Under the pieces are notes generated by a model, which was not told the origin of the DNA, did not search any database, and saw only the letters and a program-made list of their open reading frames with translations. A stretch of DNA of 64,000 bases, taken from positions 104,882 to 168,881 of the forward strand of contig NZ_JAARZJ010000007.1 in NCBI RefSeq assembly GCF_014229245.1, written 5' to 3'. The stretch comes from Listeria farberi (GTDB lineage: Bacteria; Bacillota; Bacilli; Lactobacillales; Listeriaceae). Shown here piece by piece: positions 1 through 9,081 of this stretch (within the stretch, counting starts at the first letter, position 1; each line of letters starts with the position of its first letter). Position numbers and translations under genes: made by a program.

Positions 1-408
1 TGTCTCTCCTCAGAAAAATTCACTATCGTAGAATCTTTAATTGCGGGTAAAGAAACTACCACCATCATTTTTTGTAAATATAAGCGATCCGAAGAAGCTC
101 TTATTAAAGCATTTCCTAATATTAAAATCACAACCTTTGCAAAATCTTCTTACGGACTTAATTTACAATATTATAATCAAATTATTTATTTTGACAAAAC
201 ATTCGATTATTCCCAGCGTGATCAATCAGAGCGTCGAATATACCGTACCGGTCAAACTGAAGACTGTTACTACCATGATTTAAGTGGCAATGTTGGTCTA
301 GACACATTGATTGATTCAAACATATCTAAGAAAACGAGTTTGTTACAAGAATTTAAAAAAGAACTCTCACAAAAAAATTCTTTTGAGGTGATTATGGATG
401 CTTTCTAA
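1..408 (+). CDS. SNF2-type helicase, C-terminal fragment (5' end outside window)
   Basis: An open frame runs from base 1 to the TAA at 406-408, about 135 codons, with no start inside the window, so the gene is cut by the left edge. The translation contains QRDQSERRIYRTGQ, the Q..R..R..GQ motif VI of SNF2/superfamily 2 helicases, preceded by a YGLNLQYYNQIIYFD stretch typical of the second RecA lobe of phage and mobile-element SNF2 helicases. The family couples ATP hydrolysis to movement on duplex DNA. The end overlaps the next gene by 11 bases, so translation is probably coupled. The role in the module is unknown; the ATPase lobe lies outside the window. Confidence 0.75.
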   Translation, partial: CLSSEKFTIVESLIAGKETTTIIFCKYKRSEEALIKAFPNIKITTFAKSSYGLNLQYYNQIIYFDKTFDYSQRDQSERRIYRTGQTEDCYYHDLSGNVGLDTLIDSNISKKTSLLQEFKKELSQKNSFEVIMDAF

Positions 409-1703
409 AACAGTCTTTGATGCTTCCCAAGAAAGAATGGAAGTAATTTTTTCCGAATTCGATAACATCATTGTGTCATTTTCTGGTGGTAAAGATAGTG
501 CTGTGATGCTTCATTTAATGATTGATTATATAAGAAAAAATAATATTCAAAAGAAAATTTACGTATATCATATGGACTATGAAGGTCAATACACAGCCAC
601 AAGTGATTTTGTAGCTGAGATGTTAACGAGTAACTTAGACATTATTGAACCGCTATGGTGTTGCCTCCCTATTGCCGCCCAATCAGCAGTTTCGATGTAT
701 ACCGACCACTGGATTCCTTGGGAAAAATCAAAACAAGCTATTTGGGTAAGAGAAATGCCTGATTATCCAGCTGTCATAAATGAGGACAATGCCCCTTTTG
801 ATTTTGATTTTCATACAATTTGGGATTATGAATTCAACAAAAAAATTATCCACTGGTTGCATACTAAAAATAATGCTAAAAAAACAATTGCTTTAATTGG
901 TATTCGACAACAAGAATCACTTAATCGCTATAATGCAATTCATAAAAAAGAACGCATGTATAAAAACTATAATTGGACAACTGAAATTTCTAAAAATATA
1001 TATAATGCCTATCCGATTCATGATTGGCTAGTAGAAGATATTTGGACGGCTAATGCCAAATTCAACTGGTCATACAACAAAATTTATGATTTGTTTTACC
1101 ATGCTGGATTAACATTGAATGATATGCGAGTCGCTAGCCCTTTTAATGATTCCGCAACAGAAAGTCTTAAGTTATACCGTGTAATTGAACCTGCAACTTT
1201 GGTCTAAATTAGTCGGTCGCGTAAACGGAGCCAATTTCACAGCTATTTACGGCGGAACTTCTGCGATGGCTTGGAAAGAAATTAATTTACCACCAAATCA
1301 TACTTGGAAATCTTATTTAGAATTTTTACTTACAACTTTACCAAGCTACACAAGAGAACGTTATTTAAAAAAATTTAAAACAAGCATCAATTATTGGACC
1401 GAAAAAGGTGGCGCTTTAAAAGTAGAGACTGTACAAGAATTAAAAAATTTAAATGTACAAGCTGACTTCCTAGGAAAACCTCAAAACAAACGTACATATA
1501 CAAACCCTATGGAAGTCGTTCGTTTTAAAGAATACCCAGATGATTTGAAGATTAAAGAATTTGCTAGCGTACCTACATATAAAAGAATGTGTATCGCTAT
1601 TTTAAAAAATGATTATACCTGCAAATATATGGGTTTTGGTCAGACTAAGCTTGAATTAGAGAAAAGAAAACATGCATTAGAAAAATATAATAATATTTTA
1701 TGA
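398..1703 (+). pseudogene. IbrA-like PAPS reductase/DUF3440 protein, frameshifted
   Basis: The first reading frame (398-1207, 269 codons) has the adenine-nucleotide alpha-hydrolase P-loop SGGKDS at residues 29-34, as in PAPS reductases, DndC and IbrA. It stops at 1205-1207 directly after VIEPAT. The homologous continuation (WSKLVGRVNG, then the DUF3440 C-terminal half) lies one frame over and ends at 1703. Removing one T from the TTT run at 1198-1200 restores VIEPATWSKLVGRVNG, which fits the family's conserved VIEP.TW segment as I remember it. The simplest reading is a one-base insertion that breaks a ~435-residue protein; sequencing error or recoding are alternatives. The SD GAGGTG at 385-390 supports the start at 398. 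Family members pair with an IbrB-type ParB protein, as here. Confidence 0.75.
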
Positions 1704-1712
1704 GGTGATATA

Positions 1713-2219
1713 ATGAAATATCAAAGTCCAGTATACAACGTCACTCCTATTCACTACACTAAACTTCAAGCAAATAATTATAATCCAAATACCGTTCCAG
1801 CAACCGAACTAAAACTTCTTGAAAAATCTATTTGGGAAGATGGGTTTACACAACCAATTGTTTGCTATCCCTTGGAAAACTCTGGTAAATATGAAATAAT
1901 TGATGGATTTCATCGTTATACTATCATGAAATCTTCTAAACGAATCCGCGAAAGAGAAAATGAATTACTACCTGTAGTGATTTTAGAAAAAGATACCGTA
2001 AATCGAATTGCTTCTACTATTCGCCACAATCGTGCTCGAGGATTTCATAATGTAGAACTTATGTCTTCTATCGTTGGCGAATTAGCAGAGAGCGGCATGT
2101 CAGATAGTTGGATCATGAAAAATATCGGAATGGATGCAAATGAAATCTTACGCTTAAAACAAGTGAGTGGCCTTGCTCACCTCTTCTTAGATAAAGAATT
2201 TAGTAAAGCTTCTGATTAA
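1713..2219 (+). CDS. ibrB: IbrB-like ParB/sulfiredoxin-domain protein
   Basis: A 168-residue protein starting 9 bases after the IbrA-like gene, with SD GAGGTGA overlapping that gene's stop. A ParB/Srx-type fold is indicated by DGFTQPIV at 43-50, the DGFHR box at 64-68 and RHNRARG at 104-110, followed by a HTH-like region (WIMKNIGMDANEILRLKQ). The layout matches IbrB, which in E. coli acts with IbrA as a prophage-borne regulator of immunoglobulin-binding proteins. These ParB-like domains bind nucleotides and may act on DNA; the biochemistry of the pair is unproven. The gene looks intact although its partner is frameshifted. The symbol is given by family resemblance only. Confidence 0.75.
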   Translation: MKYQSPVYNVTPIHYTKLQANNYNPNTVPATELKLLEKSIWEDGFTQPIVCYPLENSGKYEIIDGFHRYTIMKSSKRIRERENELLPVVILEKDTVNRIASTIRHNRARGFHNVELMSSIVGELAESGMSDSWIMKNIGMDANEILRLKQVSGLAHLFLDKEFSKASD

Positions 2220-2241
2220 TTGAGGAAAAGAGGAATTAAAA

Positions 2242-2973
2242 ATGAAAGAAAATAAATACGATGACAAAGAATTTTTTGAACAATATAGTCAAATGCCACG
2301 TTCTAAAAACGGCCTTGCTGCTGCCGGGGAATGGCATGAATTTAAAAAACTTCTCCCAGACTTTAATCAAAAGACAGTGCTTGATTTAGGCTGTGGTTTT
2401 GGTTGGCACTGTATTTATGCAGCCGACCATGGCGCAAAGAAAGTAGTTGGAATTGATTTATCTGCGCGCATGTTAACTGAAGCAAAACAAAAAACTACTT
2501 CAAGTGCAGTTAGTTATCAACAAAAAGCGATAGAAGACATGGATATTGAACCAGAAATATATGATGTTATCATGAGTTCACTCGCTATTCACTACGTCAG
2601 TTCCTTTCAAGACATTTGTCAAAAAGTCCATACTAATTTAAAAACAGGTGGCGAGTTTATTTTCTCTGTCGAACATCCAGTTTTTACTGCGGATGGCAGA
2701 CAAGATTGGTACACTGACGAAACTGGTAATAAGTTACACTGGCCAGTTGATCGCTATTTCAACGAATCTATTCGAACAACTCATTTTCTTGGTGAAGATG
2801 TAAAAAAATACCATCGCACCCTTACGACTTATATCCAGACGCTCCTTCAAAATAATTTTGATCTTAAAAGTGTTATCGAACCAGAACCAGCTCCAGAACT
2901 TAAAAATTTACCAGAAATGCAAGATGAATATCGTCGCCCAATGATGTTAATTATTTCAGCAACTAAAAAGTAA
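2242..2973 (+). CDS. class I SAM-dependent methyltransferase
   Basis: A 243-residue protein with SAM-binding motif I LDLGCGFG at 47-54, acidic motif II (GIDLS) about 20 residues later and a post-motif DVIMSSLAIHY; this is the UbiE/Methyltransf_11 type fold. Substrate cannot be read from sequence: the small-molecule class is more likely than DNA, because no NPPY-type or DPPY motif is present. It sits 22 bases after the ParB-like gene with its own SD (AGAGGAA) and ends at a strong shared terminator, so it may be co-transcribed with the accessory module. Equally it may be a resident gene flanking the insertion. Confidence 0.75.
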   Translation: MKENKYDDKEFFEQYSQMPRSKNGLAAAGEWHEFKKLLPDFNQKTVLDLGCGFGWHCIYAADHGAKKVVGIDLSARMLTEAKQKTTSSAVSYQQKAIEDMDIEPEIYDVIMSSLAIHYVSSFQDICQKVHTNLKTGGEFIFSVEHPVFTADGRQDWYTDETGNKLHWPVDRYFNESIRTTHFLGEDVKKYHRTLTTYIQTLLQNNFDLKSVIEPEPAPELKNLPEMQDEYRRPMMLIISATKK

Positions 2974-2977
2974 TCAA

Positions 2978-3007
2978 AAAACCCTTCTAGTTTTATAGAA
3001 GGGTTTT
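2978..3007. terminator. bidirectional terminator (methyltransferase / yneF)
   Basis: Stem CCCTTCTA (2982-2989) pairs with TAGAAGGG (2996-3003), flanked by A and T runs on both sides. It separates two convergent genes. Confidence 0.85.
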
Positions 3008-3021
3008 ACTTTGTTAAAATA

Positions 3022-3261
3022 TTATTTCTTTGCTTTTTTTGGTTTTTCTTTTTCTTGCTGTTTGTTCATCGCGCTCATCATTTGATTGATTTTCTTTTGG
3101 GATGGTTTTTGACCCATTTGCGCCATCATCATTTGTAACATTTGTTCGTTAATTGGCGGATTGTTTTTTAAATAGCTCATCATATAACGTCTTGCAATAA
3201 AGAATCCTCCCGCAAGTCCAGCTAGTAAACAAATAATGCCGACAAGAATGTAAATCCACAT
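3022..3261 (-). CDS. yneF: UPF0154 small membrane protein YneF
   Basis: A 79-residue protein with one N-terminal membrane segment (about residues 4-24) and a Lys/Met/Gln-rich cytosolic tail carrying ARRYM and NPPIN, signatures of the UPF0154 (YneF) family. The function is unknown. It lies next to tkt, as in Bacillus and Listeria. The SD AAGGAGGAG precedes the ATG. It reads toward the convergent terminator at 2978-3007. Confidence 0.85.
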   Translation of the reverse strand: MWIYILVGIICLLAGLAGGFFIARRYMMSYLKNNPPINEQMLQMMMAQMGQKPSQKKINQMMSAMNKQQEKEKPKKAKK

Positions 3262-3433
3262 AGTCTCTTTTCTCCTCCTTGAAACAAAATCCTCTTTTAT
3301 TGTACTTGATTTATATTAAACAGACAATACTTTTCAAGAAAACTTATCATCTAGATCAATTTATCAATAAAAGCTGCAAACAACCTCGTAATTATACCAT
3401 TAATGGTACCACGGCGCAATCTAAAAAAAGCAT

Positions 3434-3472
3434 AAAAAAACAGACCGCTCTAGAAAAACTAGCAACGGCCTG
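3434..3472 (-). terminator. tkt terminator
   Basis: On the minus strand the stem CAGGCCGTTGCTAG pairs with CTAGAGCGGTCTG around a short T loop and is followed by a run of T. It starts 10 bases past the tkt stop. Confidence 0.85.
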
Positions 3473-3481
3473 ATTGTTTAA

Positions 3482-5485
3482 TTAAAGTGATTTTACTGTA
3501 TTAACTACGTTTTCAACAGTAAAGCCGTAATTCTTAATAACTGTTTCGCCTGGAGCAGAAGCACCAAACTTGTCAATTCCGATTACTTTACCATCTAAAC
3601 CAACATAGCGTTCCCATCCAAAGCTAGCACCCATCTCGACTGCTACACGTTTTCTAACAGCATTTGGTAAGACACTTTCTTTGTATTCAGCTGATTGTTG
3701 TTCAAATAGGTCAAATGATGGCACACTGACAACAGATACATCTTTTCCTTGAGCTTGAAGTTCTTTTTGAGCTTCAACAGCTAAGTTAACTTCCGAACCA
3801 CTTGCTAGAATAATCGCCTCTGGTACATCAGCTTTAGCCGGTGAAATAACATAAGCACCTTTTTTTACACCTTCTGCAGATAACTTAGCAGAATTTGGTA
3901 ACGTAGGTAATCCTTGACGTGTAAGGACAAGTACATGTGGAGTATCTGTAGAAGTAATCGCTAGTTTCCAAGCTTCTACTACTTCATTCCCATCAGCAGG
4001 ACGGATGACAGAAAGACCCGGCATAGCGCGTAAACTTGCAAGTTGTTCAATCGGCTCATGTGTTGGGCCATCTTCCCCTACTGCAATACTATCATGTGTC
4101 ATTACGTAAGTTACTGGTAAATGTTGAATGGCAGATAAACGAATCGCAGCACGTACATAGTCAGAGAATACAAAGAATGTACCTCCGTATACTTGTAGTC
4201 CGCCGTGGAGAGCCATACCATTTAACGCTGCACCCATTGCAAATTCACGAACTCCAAACCAGATATTTCGTTCTGCAGGAGTTTTTTTAGTGAATTCACC
4301 GTCTGTTTTGATTGTTGTATTATTAGAACCAGCAAGGTCAGCCGAGCCACCAAAAATAGTAGGAATTTTTCCAGCTAATGCATTAATAACTTCTCCGCTT
4401 GAAGCACGACTAGCAAGTGCTTTAGAATCGTCATAAACTGGAAGATCCGCATCCCAATCAGCTGGTAACTTGTTATTTAGGCTATCTTCTAATTGCTCAG
4501 CAAGCTCAGGGTACTTCGCTTTGTAAGAAGCAAATAATTCATTCCAAGCAGTTTCAGCTTTTTCGCCACGTTCGCCAATAGTTTCTTTGAAGCGAGCAGT
4601 AACCTCTTCAGGAACAAAGAATTTTTCTTCATAATTCCAGCCATATGCTTTTTTCGCTTCTAAAATACCTTCATCACCAAGTGGAGCACCGTGAACTTTA
4701 CTTGTACCTGCATTTGGAGCACCAAAACCAATAACAGTTTTCACTTCAATCATTGTAGGTTGTGAAGTATTTTGTTTTGCCTTTTCAATAGCAGCTAGAA
4801 TTTCTGCTGTATCATTACCATCTTTAACTAATAAGTGCTCCCAGCCATAAGCTTCAAAGCGTTGTTTTACATTTTCAGAGAATGATTTGTCTAAATCACC
4901 ATCTAGAGAAATATCATTGGAATCATATAAAACAACTAGTCTTCCAAGTTGTTGATGACCTGCATAGGAAGCCGCCTCAGATGCAACACCTTCCATTAAA
5001 TCTCCATCTCCGCATAGCGCATAAGTATAGTGATCCACGACTGGGAAACCATCTTTATTATATTTTGCTTCTAAATGTCTTTCTGCCATAGCCATACCAA
5101 CAGCCATCGCAATACCTTGACCAAGTGGACCAGTAGTTGCATCTACACCGTCAGTATAACGATATTCTGGATGACCCGGAGTTTTACTTTCCCATTGACG
5201 GAAATTTTTAAGGTCTTCAATTTCTAATTTGAAACCACTTAAATGTAATAAACTATATAAAAGCATTGAGCCGTGTCCAGCAGAAAGTACAAAGCGATCC
5301 CGGTTAAACCAATGGGAATTTTTAGGGTTTGTGTTTAATACGCGAGACCAAAGAGCATAGGCCATTGGCGCTGCTCCCATTGGTAAACCTGGGTGACCAG
5401 AATTTGCTTTTTGAATTGCATCCATTGATAATGTACGAATTGTATTAACTGCTAAACTATCTGTGTTATCGAACAAATGAAACAT
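3482..5485 (-). CDS. tkt: transketolase
   Basis: A 667-residue full-length transketolase of the pentose phosphate pathway, a cytosolic TPP- and Mg-dependent enzyme that moves two-carbon ketol units between sugar phosphates. The TPP/metal motif GDGDLMEG lies at 159-166 and ends with the N of YDSND at 190. The substrate-binding SGHPGLPMG is at 29-37 and the pyrimidine-domain sequence [10 protein letters not shown] is in the middle domain. An SD-like AGAGAGGA precedes the ATG. It has its own terminator and a consensus-spaced promoter upstream, so it is probably monocistronic. Confidence 0.97.
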   Translation of the reverse strand: MFHLFDNTDSLAVNTIRTLSMDAIQKANSGHPGLPMGAAPMAYALWSRVLNTNPKNSHWFNRDRFVLSAGHGSMLLYSLLHLSGFKLEIEDLKNFRQWESKTPGHPEYRYTDGVDATTGPLGQGIAMAVGMAMAERHLEAKYNKDGFPVVDHYTYALCGDGDLMEGVASEAASYAGHQQLGRLVVLYDSNDISLDGDLDKSFSENVKQRFEAYGWEHLLVKDGNDTAEILAAIEKAKQNTSQPTMIEVKTVIGFGAPNAGTSKVHGAPLGDEGILEAKKAYGWNYEEKFFVPEEVTARFKETIGERGEKAETAWNELFASYKAKYPELAEQLEDSLNNKLPADWDADLPVYDDSKALASRASSGEVINALAGKIPTIFGGSADLAGSNNTTIKTDGEFTKKTPAERNIWFGVREFAMGAALNGMALHGGLQVYGGTFFVFSDYVRAAIRLSAIQHLPVTYVMTHDSIAVGEDGPTHEPIEQLASLRAMPGLSVIRPADGNEVVEAWKLAITSTDTPHVLVLTRQGLPTLPNSAKLSAEGVKKGAYVISPAKADVPEAIILASGSEVNLAVEAQKELQAQGKDVSVVSVPSFDLFEQQSAEYKESVLPNAVRKRVAVEMGASFGWERYVGLDGKVIGIDKFGASAPGETVIKNYGFTVENVVNTVKSL

Positions 5486-5518
5486 CCTCTCTCTTCAATA
5501 TAATTTTAACTACTTTTA

Positions 5519-5547
5519 ATAATAAGCCTAAAGAGCAATTAATACAA
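5519..5547 (-). promoter_or_regulatory. predicted tkt sigma-A promoter
   Basis: Minus-strand -35 TTGTAT (5542-5547) and -10 TATTAT (5519-5524) are separated by 17 bases, about 35 bases ahead of the tkt start. Confidence 0.5.
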
Positions 5548-5624
5548 CTAATAATTGCTTTAAATTGCTTAATTGATTGGTATTTTTGTTCATTTGCGCG
5601 AAAATGTTCATTTGGTGCTAACTA

Positions 5625-5852
5625 TTACTTCTTATTCTTTCTCATTTGTTTTATTTTATGCGGTGTTACATCATTTCCTTTAGGGTCGATAATCGTTGTA
5701 TTTTCAATTGTACCTTTCATATGTGTACGAAATGATTTAATATATTCTTTTCTTAATTTTTCTTGTTCCTTTTTTTCCTCGGTTGTTAGTGTTCCAGCTT
5801 TTTTCTTTTTAGAAAGCTCATTAATTCTATCTATTTTAGCTTTTTCTAGCAT
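5625..5852 (-). CDS. ynzC: UPF0291 protein YnzC
   Basis: A 75-residue highly charged protein of the UPF0291/YnzC family, starting [16 protein letters not shown], with the conserved EYIKSFR and NDVTP segments. The function is unknown; in B. subtilis it is co-transcribed with yneA in the SOS regulon. A frame extends upstream to 5906, but the start at 5852 fits the family and follows the SD AAAGGGTGA. Gene order yneA–ynzC with 94 bases between them suggests one LexA-controlled transcript. Confidence 0.9.
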   Translation of the reverse strand: MLEKAKIDRINELSKKKKAGTLTTEEKKEQEKLRKEYIKSFRTHMKGTIENTTIIDPKGNDVTPHKIKQMRKNKK

Positions 5853-5946
5853 TAAAAAATTCACCCTTTTCTGCATTATAATAAAATAAGGAAGTAGTAT
5901 AATCACTACTTCCTTTATTATATCATAAACGATATAAAAATCGTTT

Positions 5947-6276
5947 CTACTGGTTTGCTAATTGAATAGTGCTATCACTTTTTTGTAACTTTGTTTCGTG
6001 TACTGGTATAACTACGGAATCCCCAGCTTTCACATGCCCATCGGTTAGATTGTTTTCTTTTTCGACCCATGATACAAAATCAGCTTTAGGCATGTCGCTT
6101 TTCGCTGCATATTGGTCAGCAAGTGCCCAAACGGAATCTCCTTCATTTACATCCACTTCTGAATACTCACTACCACTTCCAATAACAGTACACATTAAAA
6201 TAATACCTAAAACTATACAAGTTAATACAAATATAATAGAAACATAAAATTTATCCCAAATTAATTTTAATGTCAT
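5947..6276 (-). CDS. yneA: SOS cell-division suppressor YneA (LysM)
   Basis: A 109-residue protein with one N-terminal membrane segment (about 8-32) and an extracellular LysM-like domain ([15 protein letters not shown]...GDSVVIP). YneA halts septation during the SOS response in Bacillus and Listeria. An upstream TTG at 6291 is in frame, but the SD GGAGGGG lies between it and the ATG at 6276, which decides the start. It is divergent from lexA with LexA-type boxes between them. Confidence 0.92.
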   Translation of the reverse strand: MTLKLIWDKFYVSIIFVLTCIVLGIILMCTVIGSGSEYSEVDVNEGDSVWALADQYAAKSDMPKADFVSWVEKENNLTDGHVKAGDSVVIPVHETKLQKSDSTIQLANQ

Positions 6277-6295
6277 TAAAAACCCCTCCAAAAAA

Positions 6296-6309
6296 GAATA
6301 TATGTTCGC
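6296..6309. promoter_or_regulatory. LexA (SOS) box 1
   Basis: GAATATATGTTCGC is a near match to the Gram-positive SOS box CGAACnnnnGTTCG, placed between the yneA -10 and its start. Confidence 0.75.
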
Positions 6310-6317
6310 TTTTCTAT

Positions 6318-6346
6318 ATTATAGAACAACCGTTCGCTTATGTCAA
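6318..6346 (-). promoter_or_regulatory. yneA promoter overlapping a LexA box
   Basis: The minus strand has a perfect -35 TTGACA (6341-6346), a 17-base spacer and a perfect -10 TATAAT (6318-6323). The spacer contains LexA box 2, so repressor binding would occlude polymerase. Confidence 0.8.
6324..6337. promoter_or_regulatory. LexA (SOS) box 2
   Basis: GAACAACCGTTCGC has both GAAC and GTTCG half-sites with a four-base centre and lies inside the yneA promoter spacer. Confidence 0.85.
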
Positions 6347-6354
6347 TAAAAAAA

Positions 6355-6368
6355 CGAACCTTTGTTTG
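6355..6368. promoter_or_regulatory. LexA (SOS) box 3
   Basis: CGAACCTTTGTTTG matches CGAACnnnnGTTyG and overlaps the lexA -35, giving autoregulation. Confidence 0.8.
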
Positions 6369-6394
6369 CATATTGGTTTTTCTTTTGCTATACT
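6366..6394 (+). promoter_or_regulatory. lexA promoter
   Basis: -35 TTGCAT (6366-6371), 17-base spacer and -10 TATACT (6389-6394) with an upstream TGC extension. LexA box 3 overlaps the -35. Confidence 0.75.
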
Positions 6395-6433
6395 TGATTT
6401 ATAAAATAACCATTAACTTAATGAGGTGAAACC

Positions 6434-7048
6434 ATGAAAATATCTAAACGCCAACAAGATATATATGAATTTATTAAATCAGAAGTAAAAGAAAAAGGTT
6501 ATCCACCCTCTGTACGCGAAATTGGGGAAGCAGTCGGACTTGCTTCTAGCTCTACAGTTCATGGGCATCTTGCTCGCCTTGAAGGTAAAGGCTTAATTAG
6601 ACGTGACCCAACCAAGCCTCGTGCGATTGAAATATTATCTTTAGAAGACGAAGCAGAAACACCAAATGTTGTAAATATTCCTATCATAGGAAAGGTAACA
6701 GCCGGAATGCCTATCACAGCAATTGAGAACATCGATGAATATTTCCCCTTGCCAGAATACATGGCAGCTGGCGAAACGAATGTATTCATGTTAGAAATTG
6801 ACGGTGAGAGCATGATAAATGCTGGAATTCTTGATGGCGATAAAGTAATCGTTAGACAGCAAAGTTCCGCAATCAATGGAGAAATCGTCGTAGCCATGAC
6901 GGATGAAAATGAAGCTACATGCAAACGTTTCTATAAAGAAGCTAATCATTTCAGACTACAACCCGAAAACGACGCTTTAGAACCTATTCTTTTAAATAAC
7001 GTTACTATTCTTGGAAAAGTAATCGGACTTTATAGAGATATTCGCTAA
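6434..7048 (+). CDS. lexA: SOS repressor LexA
   Basis: A 204-residue protein with an N-terminal winged helix (residues 1-65; [21 protein letters not shown]) and a C-terminal S24 autoprotease domain. The self-cleavage Ala-Gly is at 90-91 (VTAGM). The catalytic Ser126 (GESM) and Lys164 (TCKRF) are present. It represses SOS genes until RecA filaments trigger its cleavage. The SD GAGGTGA lies 5 bases before the ATG. It is divergent from yneA, and one of the three LexA-type boxes sits on its own -35. Confidence 0.97.
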   Translation: MKISKRQQDIYEFIKSEVKEKGYPPSVREIGEAVGLASSSTVHGHLARLEGKGLIRRDPTKPRAIEILSLEDEAETPNVVNIPIIGKVTAGMPITAIENIDEYFPLPEYMAAGETNVFMLEIDGESMINAGILDGDKVIVRQQSSAINGEIVVAMTDENEATCKRFYKEANHFRLQPENDALEPILLNNVTILGKVIGLYRDIR

Positions 7049-7077
7049 TTTTATTTGGTAAACAGGTGGTTTTTAAG

Positions 7078-7599
7078 ATGATTTATTTTGAAACAGTAAG
7101 GCTTATCGCAAGAGATTATTTAGTAAGTGATTATCTTCCTTTTAGCCAAATGAACGCAGATAAAAAAGTAATGAAATTCTTCCCAGCCACATTAACTCAA
7201 AAAGAAAGTAATGCACTACTTGATAGAAATCAAGAAGAACTAAATTCCCTAGGATATGGTCTTTTTGCCATCGAAGTTAAAACTACTAGTGAATTTATCG
7301 GATTTACCGGGTTTCATGAAGCGACATTCAAAGCAGAATTTACCCCTTGCACCGAAATTGGTTGGCGATTAAAGCGTAGTGCGTGGAACCAAGGATATGC
7401 TACTGAAGCCGCATTAGGTGCATTATCGTTTGCTAAGGGTATCAGTGCTATCAACGAAATTTACAGCTTTACCGCAACCTGCAATAAAGCTTCCGAACAA
7501 GTTATGAAAAAAATCCATTTGACAAAAGTAGCTAATTTCGAACATCCTGCTTTAGTAAATGGCGATCCACTAAAACCTCATGTGCTTTATAAGGCATAA
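7078..7599 (+). CDS. GNAT-family N-acetyltransferase (RimJ/RimL-like)
   Basis: A 173-residue protein of the Acetyltransf_3 type: an N-terminal TVRLIARDY strand, then EIGWRLKRSAWNQGYATEAALGALSFA, the acetyl-CoA motif A region, and a C-terminal ...NKASEQVMKKIHLTK. It would transfer acetyl from acetyl-CoA to an amine; the substrate is unknown. The frame opens at a GTG at 7066, but that GTG is part of the SD AGGTGG, so the ATG at 7078 is the start. It follows lexA by 29 bases with no terminator between, so some read-through from lexA is possible. Confidence 0.88.
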   Translation: MIYFETVRLIARDYLVSDYLPFSQMNADKKVMKFFPATLTQKESNALLDRNQEELNSLGYGLFAIEVKTTSEFIGFTGFHEATFKAEFTPCTEIGWRLKRSAWNQGYATEAALGALSFAKGISAINEIYSFTATCNKASEQVMKKIHLTKVANFEHPALVNGDPLKPHVLYKA

Positions 7600-7600
7600 C

Positions 7601-7641
7601 AAAACCCCCGTACGCTTAATTAAAAGTGTACGGGGGTTTTT
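7601..7641. terminator. bidirectional terminator
   Basis: CCCCCGTACGCTT pairs with AAGTGTACGGGGG, with A and T runs flanking, between the acetyltransferase and the convergent ArsB-like gene. Confidence 0.9.
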
Positions 7642-8936
7642 CAGTTCCAAATAAGTAGTGATAAGTACAATCCTACGAGCGTAATGAACAAAACAGGAAT
7701 AGTAATTACAATGCCAATTTTGAAGTAAGAGCCCCAACTTATCTTGATACCTTTCTGTGCTAACACATGTAACCAAAGTAAAGTAGCGAGCGAGCCAATC
7801 GGCGTTATTTTAGGACCTAAATCTGAGCCTATAACATTAGCATAAACCAATGCCTCTTTCATCACCCCAGTAAATGAAGTATGATCGATTGCAAGTGCAT
7901 TTATCATAACAGTAGGCAAATTATTCATGACAGATGATAGTATCGCAGCTATAAAACCCATTCCAATTGTCCCAGCAAATAAGCCAAAATCCGCAACATA
8001 AATAATAGCTTCTGATAACAGTTTGGTTATTCCAACATTTTGCAAACCATACACAACTACATACATACCAATGGAGAAAAATACAATATTCCAAGGCGCT
8101 CCTTTTAAAATGGCTTTTGTTGAAACTGAGTGACTTTTTGCTCCAACAAATAAAAAAATAAAAGCAACTAGTAAGGCAATAAATGACACTGGTATCTCTA
8201 AAAAACTACTCAAAAAATAGCCTACCACAAGAATGAGAAGGATTCCCCACGAAATGCGAAACATCTTTTTATCTTTAAGCGCTGAAACCGGTTCTCGAAT
8301 TGCTCTCGCATCATACTTTCTAGGTAATGCTTTTCGGAAATAGATATATAAAATAATGATGCTAGCAACTAAAGAAAAAACAGTGGGAATCCACATGATA
8401 AGTGCGTATTGCGAAAAACTAATTCCAAAAAAATCAGCCGAAACTATATTGACTAAATTACTAACCACAAGAGGTAAAGATGTCGTATCTGCAATAAATC
8501 CACTTGCGATAATAAACGGAAATACTTTTTTCTCATCAAAATTCAGTGCTCGGACCATCGCTAAAACAATCGGAGTCAAAATCAGTGCCGCTCCGTCATT
8601 TGCAAATAGCGCTGCAACCAAAGCTCCCAAAACAGAAATTAGAATAAACATCCATAATCCATTTCCTTTTGATAGCCTTGCCATATGTAATGCCGCCCAC
8701 TCAAAAAAACCAATTTCATCTAAAATTAGGGAAATAATAATAATAGCAATAAAAGCGAGTGTGGCATTCCATACTATCCCTGTAACAGTTACAACATCTG
8801 ATAAGGTGACAACACCAAGTAATAATGCAATTAACGCTCCGCCGCATGCTGACCATCCAATTGATAAATTTCTTGGCTGCCAAATCACGAAAAAAAGCGT
8901 TAAAACAAATACTAAAATAGCTAGAGTAATCTGCAT
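7641..8936 (-). CDS. ArsB/NhaD-family anion transporter (arsenical pump-like)
   Basis: A 431-residue integral membrane protein with roughly 11-12 hydrophobic segments. It is recognisable as the ArsB/ion-transporter superfamily by [36 protein letters not shown] and [18 protein letters not shown], the duplicated substrate-site hairpins. Length matches ArsB (about 429). The annotated activity is arsenite or antimonite efflux, but no arsR, arsC or arsA lies nearby, so the physiological substrate is open. Start ATG at 8936 follows AAGGGGAAG. It is transcribed alone between two terminators. Confidence 0.85.
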   Translation of the reverse strand: MQITLAILVFVLTLFFVIWQPRNLSIGWSACGGALIALLLGVVTLSDVVTVTGIVWNATLAFIAIIIISLILDEIGFFEWAALHMARLSKGNGLWMFILISVLGALVAALFANDGAALILTPIVLAMVRALNFDEKKVFPFIIASGFIADTTSLPLVVSNLVNIVSADFFGISFSQYALIMWIPTVFSLVASIIILYIYFRKALPRKYDARAIREPVSALKDKKMFRISWGILLILVVGYFLSSFLEIPVSFIALLVAFIFLFVGAKSHSVSTKAILKGAPWNIVFFSIGMYVVVYGLQNVGITKLLSEAIIYVADFGLFAGTIGMGFIAAILSSVMNNLPTVMINALAIDHTSFTGVMKEALVYANVIGSDLGPKITPIGSLATLLWLHVLAQKGIKISWGSYFKIGIVITIPVLFITLVGLYLSLLIWN

Positions 8937-9035
8937 TTCTTCCCCTTTCCCTAATGAAACCTCCCTTTCATTAGCACAATTTTAAATATAAGCCTCTATT
9001 TGCCAAACATCAAATATTTGATATCCGTTATTAAA

Positions 9036-9076
9036 ATAAAAAAAGCTCGTTTCCAGTTTTTAAGAAACGAGCTTCA
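9036..9076 (-). terminator. glnA terminator
   Basis: AAGCTCGTTTC pairs with GAAACGAGCTT across a 10-base loop, followed on the minus strand by a T-rich run. It starts just past the glnA stop. Confidence 0.88.
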
Positions 9077-9081
9077 AACTA

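Noticed and set aside
41..283. An 80-codon frame at the left edge
   Set aside because: It overlaps the SNF2 helicase in another frame; only the frame starting at base 1 has a recognisable motif VI.
3279..3473. A 64-codon plus-strand frame in the yneF–tkt gap
   Set aside because: It covers the tkt terminator and lacks an SD or known motif.
8356..8985. A 209-codon plus-strand frame opposite the ArsB-like gene
   Set aside because: It is antisense to a well-supported transporter, its translation has no motif and no SD is seen; it follows from the codon bias of the real gene.
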